NCBI RefSeq assembly: GCF_004345615.1
Contig: NZ_SLWK01000004.1
Coordinates: 124,001-188,000, forward strand
From: Natronoflexus pectinivorans
Lineage (GTDB): Bacteria; Bacteroidota; Bacteroidia; Bacteroidales; Marinilabiliaceae
Reading direction: 5' to 3'
Length of the DNA stretch: 64,000 bases
The translations under genes and the position numbers were made by a program. The notes beneath the pieces are model-generated. The model was given only the letters and a program-made list of their open reading frames with translations, did not search any database and was not told the origin of the DNA. Each line of letters starts with the position of its first letter. The first letter of the stretch is position 1. Of this stretch, positions 8,673 to 17,255 are shown in pieces.

Positions 8673-10454
8673 TTATGCACTCTCTTCAAAGCGAAACCTT
8701 CGCATGGTACTGTTGAGACGCTCAGCTAGTTTATTTAATCTGTGAGCTGCATTGTTGATCTCTTCAGAGTTAGAGGCATTTCTCTGAGTTACAGAATTCA
8801 TCTGGTGCAGAGCGTTATTTATTTGCTCAATACCCGTCACTTGTTCAAGAGAAGCCATGGTGATCTCCTGAATCAGTTCAGCTGTTTTTTCAATCTCCGG
8901 AGCCAAATATTCAATCTGCTCGCGAGCTTCTATAGATGATTCTATTGTAATTTTAGATACACGGCCAATCTCCTGAGCAGCCTGCTGGCTTCTTTCTGCC
9001 AGTTTCCGTACCTCAGATGCAACAACAGCAAAACCACGTCCTTCTGCTCCTGCTCTTGCTGCTTCAACAGCAGCATTTAGAGCCAGAATGTTCGTTTGGA
9101 AAGCAATTTCACCAATAATGGAAATCTTACTGGTAATTTCATCCATTTTCTCAGATGCTATCTGCGACAAATCGTTACTCTTTTTCATTCCATCAGCAGC
9201 TTTGCGGGCTGTTACTTCAGTGGTTTTTGAATTGTCGGTATTTTGTTGAATATTAGCATGCATCTCTTCCATAGAGCTTGAAACCTCTTCAGCAGCAGCA
9301 GCCTGCTCTGTTGCGCCTTCAGCGAGTTCTTCAGATTCTTTAACCAATTTATTTCCTGCTTCTGCAATCTCTGCAGCACTTTCAGAAATATCCTGCACTA
9401 TGGATTCCAGATTGGTCACCATATTATTTAATGCTATTGACAACCTGCCAACTTCATCTTTTCTTGTATTGTCAAATCTTACTGATAAATCCCCTTTTGC
9501 AATGCGTTCAGCTCCATTAATCCCCTCTAAAATTGGTCGTGTTATGGAAACAGGTAAAAACCACGCAATAAATGACCCTATCAGCAATAACAACAATACA
9601 GCAACAATAATTAGGTTTCTAACCATTGCTACAATAAAGGAGGTTTCATTACCCATAACATTCATCTGATCCTGACCCAAATCTCCTACCTGACGAACCT
9701 CCCACATAATTTCTTTACTTATTTCAAAATTATGAACCTCCGCCTGTCGTGCGTTAGTATAATCAATTATATACTTTTCTATTGCATCAGTGAAAGCCAA
9801 TAATATTTGCTGCAATTCAGCAGGATAATGACTTCTACGAATTTCGTTCCTTAGCTGCCCAATCGGCTCACGTTCGGAGACCATATCCATTGAAGACCTT
9901 GCATGTTCATATGATTGAATATTACTCCAGATTCTCAACGCTTTTGCAGCAGTAGATTGAACTGGTAAACTACTTTGATACATATTTGCCGCATCCGACA
10001 CCATACTTGCTATGCTCTCTAAACGTTTATATCCAAGTGAGGCTTCCTTCTGTAACACATAGTAACTTTTCAGATTTTGATGATAATAAACTGAAAGCTC
10101 TTTTAAATTGATCAATTCAGAAGCTCGTGAACCTTCTTCCAATGCGGCATCCATTATGATTAAATTGTCCAATGATTCTGTAAATTGGTGCATTCCAGTC
10201 TCTATTCTTTGAGCAAAATACTCATCCTCTGTAAAATCGTACGATCGAACAAATTCTGATATTCTCCACCAATTTTGAGATACATGAATGGCTTCGTTTA
10301 CAAACGGGATGTATTGATTCGATAGAGAATTGATTCCTCTGTTGACCCTAGTTAAATTAAATAATGTAAATCCCCCCATTAAAAATGTCAAAGCCACTAT
10401 GATCCCAAGTGTACTTCTAATCTTTGTATTAATATTAAAATCTCTCCAATTCAT
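8673..10454 (-). CDS. Methyl-accepting chemotaxis protein
   Basis: Inner-membrane chemoreceptor. TM1 is at about 13-32, a helical periplasmic sensor domain at 33-275 (four-helix-bundle type, with no recognisable Cache or PAS fold), TM2 at about 278-300, and HAMP at 300-355. The cytoplasmic signalling domain includes the conserved hairpin tip [21 protein letters not shown] and [18 protein letters not shown]. The C-terminus RRFRFEESA lacks a CheR-docking pentapeptide. No che genes are in the window, so it must use a distant array. It is divergent from a sugar-binding lipoprotein gene across a 314-base spacer, which suggests that protein as its ligand partner (inference). Confidence 0.93.
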   Translation of the reverse strand: MNWRDFNINTKIRSTLGIIVALTFLMGGFTLFNLTRVNRGINSLSNQYIPFVNEAIHVSQNWWRISEFVRSYDFTEDEYFAQRIETGMHQFTESLDNLIIMDAALEEGSRASELINLKELSVYYHQNLKSYYVLQKEASLGYKRLESIASMVSDAANMYQSSLPVQSTAAKALRIWSNIQSYEHARSSMDMVSEREPIGQLRNEIRRSHYPAELQQILLAFTDAIEKYIIDYTNARQAEVHNFEISKEIMWEVRQVGDLGQDQMNVMGNETSFIVAMVRNLIIVAVLLLLLIGSFIAWFLPVSITRPILEGINGAERIAKGDLSVRFDNTRKDEVGRLSIALNNMVTNLESIVQDISESAAEIAEAGNKLVKESEELAEGATEQAAAAEEVSSSMEEMHANIQQNTDNSKTTEVTARKAADGMKKSNDLSQIASEKMDEITSKISIIGEIAFQTNILALNAAVEAARAGAEGRGFAVVASEVRKLAERSQQAAQEIGRVSKITIESSIEAREQIEYLAPEIEKTAELIQEITMASLEQVTGIEQINNALHQMNSVTQRNASNSEEINNAAHRLNKLAERLNSTMRRFRFEESA

Positions 10455-10594
10455 TTGTAATCAATTTAGAATTCCTAATTTTCTTATTTTGAATATCATC
10501 AGGTTATTGCAAAAATCAAATAAGCAATAACATTTACTTGCTATATTTCAGAATCATACATAGACCAACTGCAATCTCACTAAGTATTCGTCCA

Positions 10595-10622
10595 TTGAAA
10601 TCAACAAAAATTTTTACCTTTA
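10595..10622 (+). promoter_or_regulatory. Possible promoter of the sugar-binding lipoprotein gene
   Basis: TTG at 10595-10597 and TACCTTTA at 10615-10622, 17 bases apart, resemble the Bacteroidota -33/-7 pair, with one mismatch in the -7 box and slightly short spacing. It would give a leader of about 140 bases. Nothing else stands out in the AT-rich 10455-10768 spacer. Confidence 0.3.
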
Positions 10623-10768
10623 TCGAAGCTAAAAATAGTATTTTAAACACTTAATTATACCTTTTCGTAAAGGATATTTCAAGAAAAGTTTAATTTCGAT
10701 ATACATCAAAAAGCAAAAACTAATAAAGAAACGAATACAAATCAATTATATAATTAAAGACAAAGGAT

Positions 10769-11797
10769 ATGCGAAAATTCAAGAAAAAAGGGATTATTAA
10801 ATCTGTATTGTTGGTTTTTGCTGCGATATTCTTCGCAGCATGTGGAAAATCCTCAGAATCTGTTAAGATTGGATTCCTATATTCTTCTGAAATATCCTAT
10901 CGATTTTTTATGGAAAGTATTTTTTTTGCTGAAAGAGCAAGGGAGTTGGGAGCAGAAGTAATCATAGATCATGCCAATGACAATGACGCTTTACAGCATC
11001 AAAAAGCACTTGAAATGGTTAATCAGGGGATTGATATACTTGTTTTAATCTATATCAATGCCAACACTGCTGATGCTATTGTTCGGGATGTAAAAAATGC
11101 TGCCAATATTCCTGTAATTGCATATAACAGACTGATTCCTAATAGTGACATAGATATGTTTATAGCAGGAAACAACCAAAATTTAGGAGAAGAAATGGCC
11201 GGTTTTGTATTGAACCAGAAACCGCAGGGAAATTACATGATATTTGGTGGAGATAAGTTTGACAGAAATGCTGTAGAATTACAAGCTTCTATTGACTCAG
11301 TATTAAAGCCTTCTATTGACAGGGGCGATATAAATATAATATACAGAACATTTATAGAAAACTGGAATGGAATGCATGCAGCTTTTGAACTCAGACAGTA
11401 TATGGCAAATTTTGAAACACATCCTGATGTGATCATTTCAGGATTTGATGGCATGTCAGAGAGCATGATTGAAGTTCTTGAAGAGTATGGCCTTGCAGGT
11501 GATGTCATCATAACCGGACAAGATGCGCAGGAAGCTTCCGTTCAGCACATTCTGGATGGAAAGCAACATCTCACCTTGTATCACCCTTGGAGGGAGATAG
11601 CCTATACAGCTGCTGAAGTGGCCATAGAAATGGCCAGAGGAAACAGACTTAGAGATTTTGATATTGTATATACTGACAATGGCTACAAACAAGTTCCAAC
11701 AGTTCAAATAAACTCTATTCCTGTTACGATAGATAATATAAATGAAGTTCTATTTGAAAGCGGAGCTTACAATAGAGTTGATTTCAGATTTAACTAA
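10769..11797 (+). CDS. Periplasmic sugar-binding lipoprotein (RbsB/XylF-like type 1 fold)
   Basis: Lipoprotein with signal peptide and lipobox FFAAC (Cys25). The mature part is a type 1 periplasmic-binding fold: SVKIGFLYSSE starts lobe 1, NQGIDILVLIYINANTA and PVIAYNRLIPNSDIDMFI resemble xylose/ribose-binding proteins, and VIISGFDGMSESMIEVL with VIITGQDAQEASVQHIL form lobe 2. Such proteins normally feed an ABC importer, but no permease or ATPase lies nearby; the divergent neighbour is a chemoreceptor. It may serve as a sensing rather than transport subunit (inference). Its stop codon directly touches the stop of the convergent rlmD-like gene. Confidence 0.85.
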   Translation: MRKFKKKGIIKSVLLVFAAIFFAACGKSSESVKIGFLYSSEISYRFFMESIFFAERARELGAEVIIDHANDNDALQHQKALEMVNQGIDILVLIYINANTADAIVRDVKNAANIPVIAYNRLIPNSDIDMFIAGNNQNLGEEMAGFVLNQKPQGNYMIFGGDKFDRNAVELQASIDSVLKPSIDRGDINIIYRTFIENWNGMHAAFELRQYMANFETHPDVIISGFDGMSESMIEVLEEYGLAGDVIITGQDAQEASVQHILDGKQHLTLYHPWREIAYTAAEVAIEMARGNRLRDFDIVYTDNGYKQVPTVQINSIPVTIDNINEVLFESGAYNRVDFRFN

Positions 11798-13207
11798 CTA
11801 CCTCCGCTCCAGCAACACCACGTTTTCAACGTGGTGTGTGTGTGGAAACATATCTACCGGTTGAACTTTTGCAACCCGGTACCGCATATCCAGCAAATTG
11901 AGATCTCGTGCCTGGGTAGCCGAATTACAACTCACATAAACAATCTTATCGGGTGCAGCATTTAAAATGGTTTCAACCACATCAGCGTGCATACCTGCAC
12001 GTGGTGGGTCGGTTATGATTACGTTCGGACGTCCGTGTTGCTCAAAAAGCGAGTGCGTAAGCATGTCTTTCATGTCCCCGGCTAAAAATATGGTGTTATC
12101 AATGCCATTGATGGCCGAATTCTCTATGGCATCTTCAATGGCTTCAGGAACATACTCTATGCCTACAACTTTTTTGGCATTTCGTGCAACAAAGTTTGCA
12201 ATGGTGCCTGTTCCGGTATATAAATCGTAAACAGTTTCGGTGCCGCTTAACCCGGCAAAAGCACGCGCAACTTTATAAAGATTGTATGCTTGTGCTGAGT
12301 TGGTCTGGTAAAATGATTTAGGGCCAATTTTAAATTTTAAATCCTCCATGGACTCAAAAATATGATCACGACCGGCAAAGAGCTTTACATCCAGGTCAAT
12401 AATGGTATCATTGGCTTTATTGTTGATTACATACATCCATGAAGTAACTTCGGGAAAATTCGAAATCAGATGATTGAAAAGATCTGCACGAGACAAGCTA
12501 TCATCATTAAAAAGCGATAAAATAACCATAACCTCTCCGGTAGATGAAGTTCTTATGATGAGTGTGCGCAAATAACCAGCTTTAGCTCGTATGTCGAAAA
12601 ACTCAAGACCTTTCTCAAGTGCATATTCCTTAATTGCCAGACGAATCTGGTTTGAAGGATCACTTTGAAGATAACACATCTCAACATCAACTACTTTATC
12701 GAACATCCCGGGAATATGAAACCCTAATGCATCCCCATCGGTAATTTCATCACCGCTGTCAATCTCCTCCTGCGTGAGCCATCGTTTATTGGAAAAGGTG
12801 AACTCCAGTTTATTACGATAAAAACGTTCGGCATTTGAAGCAAGGATGGGCATAACTTCAGGAATTTCCACCTTTCCTATTCTCACAAGGTTATTTTGCA
12901 CCTCCCTTTGCTTGTAGAATAACTGTTCCGAATATGGAAGTGCCTGCCATTTACACCCTCCACATACGCCAAAATGCGAACAAAACGGATCTATACGCAA
13001 ATCAGAATAATAATGAAAACGAATGGGAAACCCTTCATAATAGTTTTTACGTTTTTTATTAACCTGAACATCGACAATATCCCCTGGGATGGTTTGGGTA
13101 ACAAATACCACCTTGTCGTTAATTTTGCCAAGGGATTTGCCTTCGGCAGCTACATCTGAAATGACCAACCGTTCAAGTAACGGTTTATTTTTTCTGGAAC
13201 GTCCCAC
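11798..13207 (-). CDS. rlmD: 23S rRNA (uracil-C5)-methyltransferase, RlmD/TrmA family
   Basis: SAM-dependent enzyme making 5-methyluridine in RNA. It has an N-terminal TRAM domain (about 8-62), iron-sulphur cysteines C76, C82 and C85 in CSHFGVCGGC with a fourth in the EMCYLQSD segment, the SAM site VYDLYTGTGTIANF, the ITDPPRAGM motif and the catalytic cysteine in YVSCNSATQ. Start is GTG at 13205-13207 (MGRSRKN). RlmD (U1939) is the usual assignment for [4Fe-4S] members; RlmCD-type specificity cannot be excluded. It is divergent from the QueF-like gene with a palindrome between the two promoters, and convergent with the sugar-binding gene with no intervening base. Confidence 0.9.
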   Translation of the reverse strand: MGRSRKNKPLLERLVISDVAAEGKSLGKINDKVVFVTQTIPGDIVDVQVNKKRKNYYEGFPIRFHYYSDLRIDPFCSHFGVCGGCKWQALPYSEQLFYKQREVQNNLVRIGKVEIPEVMPILASNAERFYRNKLEFTFSNKRWLTQEEIDSGDEITDGDALGFHIPGMFDKVVDVEMCYLQSDPSNQIRLAIKEYALEKGLEFFDIRAKAGYLRTLIIRTSSTGEVMVILSLFNDDSLSRADLFNHLISNFPEVTSWMYVINNKANDTIIDLDVKLFAGRDHIFESMEDLKFKIGPKSFYQTNSAQAYNLYKVARAFAGLSGTETVYDLYTGTGTIANFVARNAKKVVGIEYVPEAIEDAIENSAINGIDNTIFLAGDMKDMLTHSLFEQHGRPNVIITDPPRAGMHADVVETILNAAPDKIVYVSCNSATQARDLNLLDMRYRVAKVQPVDMFPHTHHVENVVLLERR

Positions 13208-13228
13208 TTAATCTTTTTTTTGGTGCCG

Positions 13229-13279
13229 CAAATATATCAAAAAATGCCATGAATGAAATGGCATTTTTATTTACCTTTG
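13229..13279. promoter_or_regulatory. Divergent promoters with a central palindrome (rlmD and queF-like genes)
   Basis: A perfect minus-strand -7 box TATATTTG (plus-strand CAAATATA, 13229-13236) serves rlmD, and a perfect plus-strand -7 box TACCTTTG (13272-13279) serves the QueF-like gene. Between them lies an 11-base inverted repeat, AAAAATGCCAT (13240-13250) and ATGGCATTTTT (13258-13268), with a 7-base spacer. Good -33 TTG elements are not apparent. The palindrome sits where it would cover both promoters and is a candidate operator; the cognate regulator is unknown. Confidence 0.5.
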
Positions 13280-13396
13280 CCGTTTGTTTTAATAAAAAAA
13301 CGAAATTCTCCTTTTATATTGTGAGGTTTAGAAGAAAAATCATAAAAATTACATTTTTATGAACTGATTGTAATCAATTGATATTTTAGTAATATA

Positions 13397-13837
13397 ATGG
13401 AAAGAAAAACACTTACTTACAAAGACATTGACGCCTCTATCCTAAAATCGCTCCCTAATCCAACTGGCGAGGCATACGAGATTAAAATCAAAATTCCTGA
13501 ATTTACATTTTTGGGAGTAAAAGAGCAGCCTGATTTTGCTGATGTTTTTTTAACCTTCTACCCTAAGAAGAAAATTATTGAGCTGAAAGCATTGAAACAA
13601 TATGTTTATCATTTACGAAACATTACTGTTTCATATGAGCGACTAATTAATGTGTTTTATGACCACATCATGGAAGTTTATGAACCTGAGCGCGTAAGAG
13701 TGGTAATGGTTTTTAACCCAAGAGGCGGAATCAGTTCTAAACTAACCATTGATTCGGACTGGAAAGTTCGTGGTGGTGAGGAGAAATTTGGCGACTGGAA
13801 AAACAATATGGAAGATCAGTGGACTGTGACACTATAG
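13397..13837 (+). CDS. QueF-family (preQ0 reductase-like) protein lacking the catalytic cysteine
   Basis: T-fold protein of 146 residues related to QueF, which reduces 7-cyano-7-deazaguanine to preQ1 in queuosine synthesis. The family frame is clear: IPEFTFLGVKEQPDF (33-47), IIELKALKQYVYHLRN (60-75) and VVMVFNPRGGI (102-112). The catalytic segment is changed: FTSLCPVTGQPDF of typical QueF reads FTFLGVKEQPDF, one residue shorter with glycine (G40) at the position of the nucleophilic cysteine. The FHED segment reads SYER, so the conserved histidine is lost while E81 and D47 remain. Without cysteine the thioimide chemistry is not possible, so a binding, regulatory or other role is more likely. 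Its divergent neighbour is an RNA methyltransferase. Confidence 0.82.
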   Translation: MERKTLTYKDIDASILKSLPNPTGEAYEIKIKIPEFTFLGVKEQPDFADVFLTFYPKKKIIELKALKQYVYHLRNITVSYERLINVFYDHIMEVYEPERVRVVMVFNPRGGISSKLTIDSDWKVRGGEEKFGDWKNNMEDQWTVTL

Positions 13838-14042
13838 ATGTTGAGAAGGTTGAAGTTTGAGGTTCTATGTTTTAAGTTCGAAGTTTTGAGTTCAAAGTTT
13901 AGGTTGGATTTGAGTTTTCAGATAATAATAACACGTTTGTTTGGCTAAAAATGTTTTGTCCATATTTAGGATGAAGGTGACAGGCATTATACATTTTCTT
14001 AAAACTTTTCCGAACATCAGCGATAAGTCACTGTTAATAATA
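13838..14042. repeat. Degenerate TTTGAGTTC-type spacer repeat
   Basis: After the QueF-like stop, 13845-13915 consists of imperfect copies of a motif like AAGTTTGAG/AAGTTCGAAG (TTGAAGTTTGAGG, TTTAAGTTCGAAG, TTTGAGTTCAAAGTTTAGG). It has no coding potential. Low-complexity spacers of this kind are common in Bacteroidota. Confidence 0.4.
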
Positions 14043-14075
14043 CAACAAAGCACGAATTACATTCGTGCTTTGTTG
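14043..14075. terminator. Bidirectional terminator between convergent genes
   Basis: A perfect 15-base stem, CAACAAAGCACGAAT (14043-14057) and ATTCGTGCTTTGTTG (14061-14075), with a 3-base loop. It lies between the QueF-like gene (plus) and the DUF5723-family gene (minus), placed to stop both transcripts. Confidence 0.7.
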
Positions 14076-14102
14076 CTTATATATGATTCGTTTTCAGAAG
14101 AA

Positions 14103-15539
14103 TCAATGCAGATTAACCATTGGTCGATCTCTGTAACCATGACGACCAAAAATCAGATTCAATCCAAAACGAATACTTAAATCGCGCTGATTCGGGAACA
14201 TCATAAAAGGATCGTTGTCATCAAAATACACATCGGCATATTTAGTGGGGATATAATCTGCCATCATATAAAATTGCAAAGGACCTCCTAATAAGGTAAA
14301 TCCGGCTCCTAATCCATTGCCGCCATTAACCCTATAGCTGTAATTCATATTAAAAGCCACAAAACTTAATGGCTGTACATTGGCAGAAAGATTAAAATCC
14401 TGAGTGAAATTGTATTTCTGAAACAAGCTTCTGGAAAGCAGACCAAAGGATAAATAATGCGTGAGGTTATATTGAGCTCCCAAATACATCCCAGGGGTTA
14501 AAGGGGTTCTGAATGAACCATGTCCGACCTGATAATCGATAATTGATTTAATAGAATCTCCAATGGCTTCAAATGCTTCATCCCAATCATCCTTGTTATC
14601 ACCATCAATTTCAACTCCGTCAAATGTATATTTTCCGTTAAACGAGAGTGTATTGATATCTTGTTTCCAAGTTATAAAACCAAGATTATGGAATGCAGCC
14701 GAAAACGTCCAGTCGTCTGATAATTTATAAACAGCACCAAAATCAAAAGCAATTCCCGGGTTATTAAACCCGGTCAGATACTTCAAAAAATCATCACCGT
14801 CAAGATCTTTTCCGTCGATAGATTCTGGAAAATCGCCGGGCGTATCTGACTCTTCAACCTCAATTGGTGCAGAAGAGTACACTGTGCCATCAACTATCAA
14901 GTCCCAGTGCGTGCGATTCGACTCAACAATGAAGGTGCTTATATCGGTCATTGCAGCTGTGTGTCCAAAAAGAGGTTTGATATTAATTCCGACAGTAAGA
15001 TATTCATTCCATTCCCTGCTGTAACCAAAATTAAGTTCCTTGTAGGAAAAACTTTTTATGCGCAATGTTGACAAATCCAGTTTTTGTCCATCAGGGAATC
15101 CATTTTCCGGGATTTTAAATAAGTCAGATGGCAATCCAAACTGGATTCCATTTCGGAAACCCACATTTAAGGAAAAGTAATCCCTTCCATACCTGAAACC
15201 AAGACCCAAAATGTCTATATCCTGGTAAAAATTAATGGTGGTTGATTTGCCTATTTGGCGATACAATTTATCATAGTCGAACCTGGAACTGATGGGACTT
15301 AAGTTTTCTCCCCCATGTCTTTGGAAAATTGTAGAAAATGCCACATCGCTTTGCATCATTAGATTTAACGATGGCAGAGAAACATAAGCATTTGCTCTTG
15401 GCTGCATAGCCGGGTTTATATGAGAAGATTGAGGAATGGTCTCCATAAAGTACAATCCCATGGGGGATTGTGCTTTAACTGTAATTGAAACAATGAAAAC
15501 CAAAGTAATTATATATATTATTTTCTTTCTAAAACTCAT
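14103..15539 (-). CDS. DUF5723-family outer-membrane protein
   Basis: Exported protein of 478 residues with a signal peptide ending at about VKAQ (24). The opening PMGLYFMETIPQSSHINPAMQP followed by repeated aromatic/glycine-alternating strands (FSLNVGFRNGIQFG, YLSFGLLSRSLFQ, GNGLGAGFTLLGGPLQFYMMADY) indicates a beta-barrel of the DUF5723 family seen throughout Bacteroidota, related in style to PorP/SprF and PorV-like barrels. Its function is not established. It is the last gene of a minus-strand series starting with the PorE-like OmpA protein, 54 bases after a lipoprotein gene; the three may form one envelope complex (inference). Confidence 0.8.
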   Translation of the reverse strand: MSFRKKIIYIITLVFIVSITVKAQSPMGLYFMETIPQSSHINPAMQPRANAYVSLPSLNLMMQSDVAFSTIFQRHGGENLSPISSRFDYDKLYRQIGKSTTINFYQDIDILGLGFRYGRDYFSLNVGFRNGIQFGLPSDLFKIPENGFPDGQKLDLSTLRIKSFSYKELNFGYSREWNEYLTVGINIKPLFGHTAAMTDISTFIVESNRTHWDLIVDGTVYSSAPIEVEESDTPGDFPESIDGKDLDGDDFLKYLTGFNNPGIAFDFGAVYKLSDDWTFSAAFHNLGFITWKQDINTLSFNGKYTFDGVEIDGDNKDDWDEAFEAIGDSIKSIIDYQVGHGSFRTPLTPGMYLGAQYNLTHYLSFGLLSRSLFQKYNFTQDFNLSANVQPLSFVAFNMNYSYRVNGGNGLGAGFTLLGGPLQFYMMADYIPTKYADVYFDDNDPFMMFPNQRDLSIRFGLNLIFGRHGYRDRPMVNLH

Positions 15540-15593
15540 TGTGCTATTTTTTGGTTGTTCAGGCTTACTTTATACTTATTTGTTTTTCGTTGA

Positions 15594-17252
15594 TCATGGA
15601 ATTTGACCTTCCAAATCAAAATTAAAAACAGTTTCTAAACGCGCATCTTCAAAAAGCTTTATAAATACAGTGCCATTTTCAGGTGTTGCGAGAGTTGTCT
15701 CCAATATGATCTCCATCGCTTTATCATCAATAAATTTATTGATCTGATCTCTGTTAACAGAAATCTTGAAGCTTTCCTTTACCGAATCCAGAACCCGCAA
15801 CTCCTCATTTACCATAGCTGCCGGTATTACTGTACTTGGGGAAATCAATGTAGAGATCCGATTCCCATCAATATCTACCACCCACGCTTCAACACTGGCA
15901 TTTAAAGGCAGCCAACTGGTGAAATCAAAATATAGATTAACCTCTTTCATTCGCCTAACCTCCTCTTCGTCATCACCAATGATATCAAGGAAATCAAATT
16001 CTATGGTATCTTTTCGTGCGTATTTCTCAGTACGAAACCACATTGGAATTTCAATAATCAGATCGGCGCGCAGTTGATCAATAATTCCCATAAAATTTTG
16101 TTTGCCATCGTCATCCGGATTTGATGTCGCAAACAAATCGCACAACATCTTTACAGGATATCCATTGCCAATCTCTATGATATTTGAATTGGCTTTATTT
16201 ATATAAGGACTAAGAGCACTAATTCTGGGTTGAACCGGTGGTCCATAAACCGCAGCGTTAACCTGCATAGTTAATTCGTCACCATTGAATAAATCCAGCA
16301 ACCAATCATATTGATCAGGATCAGTCTGATCCTCCTTATAAAAACGTACATTGTTAGCTCTTACATAAAAAGGCACTCCAATGGAGTTTTCCACTTCTAC
16401 ATTAAGAATAAAATCTCCAAATTCGATCTCATCTACCAAATCAAGCTCCTCAAAAGCATCAAAAGTGAGCGATGCGTTCAACTCCTCCGATTCCTGAACT
16501 CCAAAATAACCAAAGGTAATCTCAGGTTGCATCCCAGTCAGACTAAAAGTCAAGTCGATGTTTTCGATTTCTGCGTCAGGATTGTCTGGAGTAAAAGATG
16601 TAATAACATTGATGTAGCTAAACTCCTCTCCGGGAACCATATCCGGATCCTGGTTAAAATGGATTTCATGATTGGCTAGTGAATAATCAGAAACAGAAAA
16701 GTGATTACTTTCAGGCGTTACTATATGTGAAAATGTTAATCCATCACCATTTCCATTCTGAACTTCAGGAATCGATATCTCAATCTGACCAGCCTCACCT
16801 GTAGGTATAACTAAATGCAAATCCAACAAACCCTGGTTTAAAGTCAAACTGTCGTATCGTACATCTCCCCGGTGATTCATCTGAACTTTTTGTGAAAACT
16901 CAATAGAATTGTCTGATTTTAATGAAGTGGAGCGAAGAGAGAAATAGTCCCAGGTTGCATCTACATCATTGAGTTTTACAAGTTCTTTCCAATCTATGTA
17001 GACCTCTTCACGATATCTTAATGAAATTAGGCCATCTTCACCAATGTGCAGAATATCCTCATCAATATCATCGAGAAAATCGGCCAGATTGAATCCTATT
17101 TTCGCAAAAGGGCCTGCAAGCCCGACTTCACGGTTATCCTCAGAGTTGTCGAGATTTACATAAATGTCATCTTGCTTACAACCGTATTGTAGAAGTGCTA
17201 ACATACAGCACAGAGCCATCCATTTTATTCTATATTTAATCATAGTTACCAT
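15594..17252 (-). CDS. Exported lipoprotein of unknown function in the PorE-like operon
   Basis: I do not recognise a named family. The N-terminus has a lipoprotein signal (lipobox LQYGC, Cys25). The rest of the 552-residue protein is acidic and beta-rich, with recurring hydrophobic strand patterns (DLHLVIPTGEAGQIEISIPEV, ENIDLTFSLTGMQPEITFGY), consistent with several beta-sandwich domains. No catalytic motif is visible. Met1 is 3 bases after the stop of the upstream OmpA-family gene, showing tight coupling; Met4 is an alternative start. Position between a peptidoglycan-binding OmpA protein and an outer-membrane barrel suggests an outer-membrane accessory role. Confidence 0.72.
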   Translation of the reverse strand: MVTMIKYRIKWMALCCMLALLQYGCKQDDIYVNLDNSEDNREVGLAGPFAKIGFNLADFLDDIDEDILHIGEDGLISLRYREEVYIDWKELVKLNDVDATWDYFSLRSTSLKSDNSIEFSQKVQMNHRGDVRYDSLTLNQGLLDLHLVIPTGEAGQIEISIPEVQNGNGDGLTFSHIVTPESNHFSVSDYSLANHEIHFNQDPDMVPGEEFSYINVITSFTPDNPDAEIENIDLTFSLTGMQPEITFGYFGVQESEELNASLTFDAFEELDLVDEIEFGDFILNVEVENSIGVPFYVRANNVRFYKEDQTDPDQYDWLLDLFNGDELTMQVNAAVYGPPVQPRISALSPYINKANSNIIEIGNGYPVKMLCDLFATSNPDDDGKQNFMGIIDQLRADLIIEIPMWFRTEKYARKDTIEFDFLDIIGDDEEEVRRMKEVNLYFDFTSWLPLNASVEAWVVDIDGNRISTLISPSTVIPAAMVNEELRVLDSVKESFKISVNRDQINKFIDDKAMEIILETTLATPENGTVFIKLFEDARLETVFNFDLEGQIP

Positions 17253-17255
17253 TTT

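Noticed and set aside
11817-11835. Hairpin ACCACGTT/AACGTGGT as a terminator for the sugar-binding gene
   Set aside because: It lies inside the rlmD coding sequence (HHVENVV codons) and no T-run follows.
13318-13350. Possible preQ1 riboswitch upstream of the QueF-like gene (GAGGTTTAG followed by an A-rich tail)
   Set aside because: The matching CCCTC strand and the pseudoknot-forming CTA end of preQ1-I are missing, so the structure cannot form.
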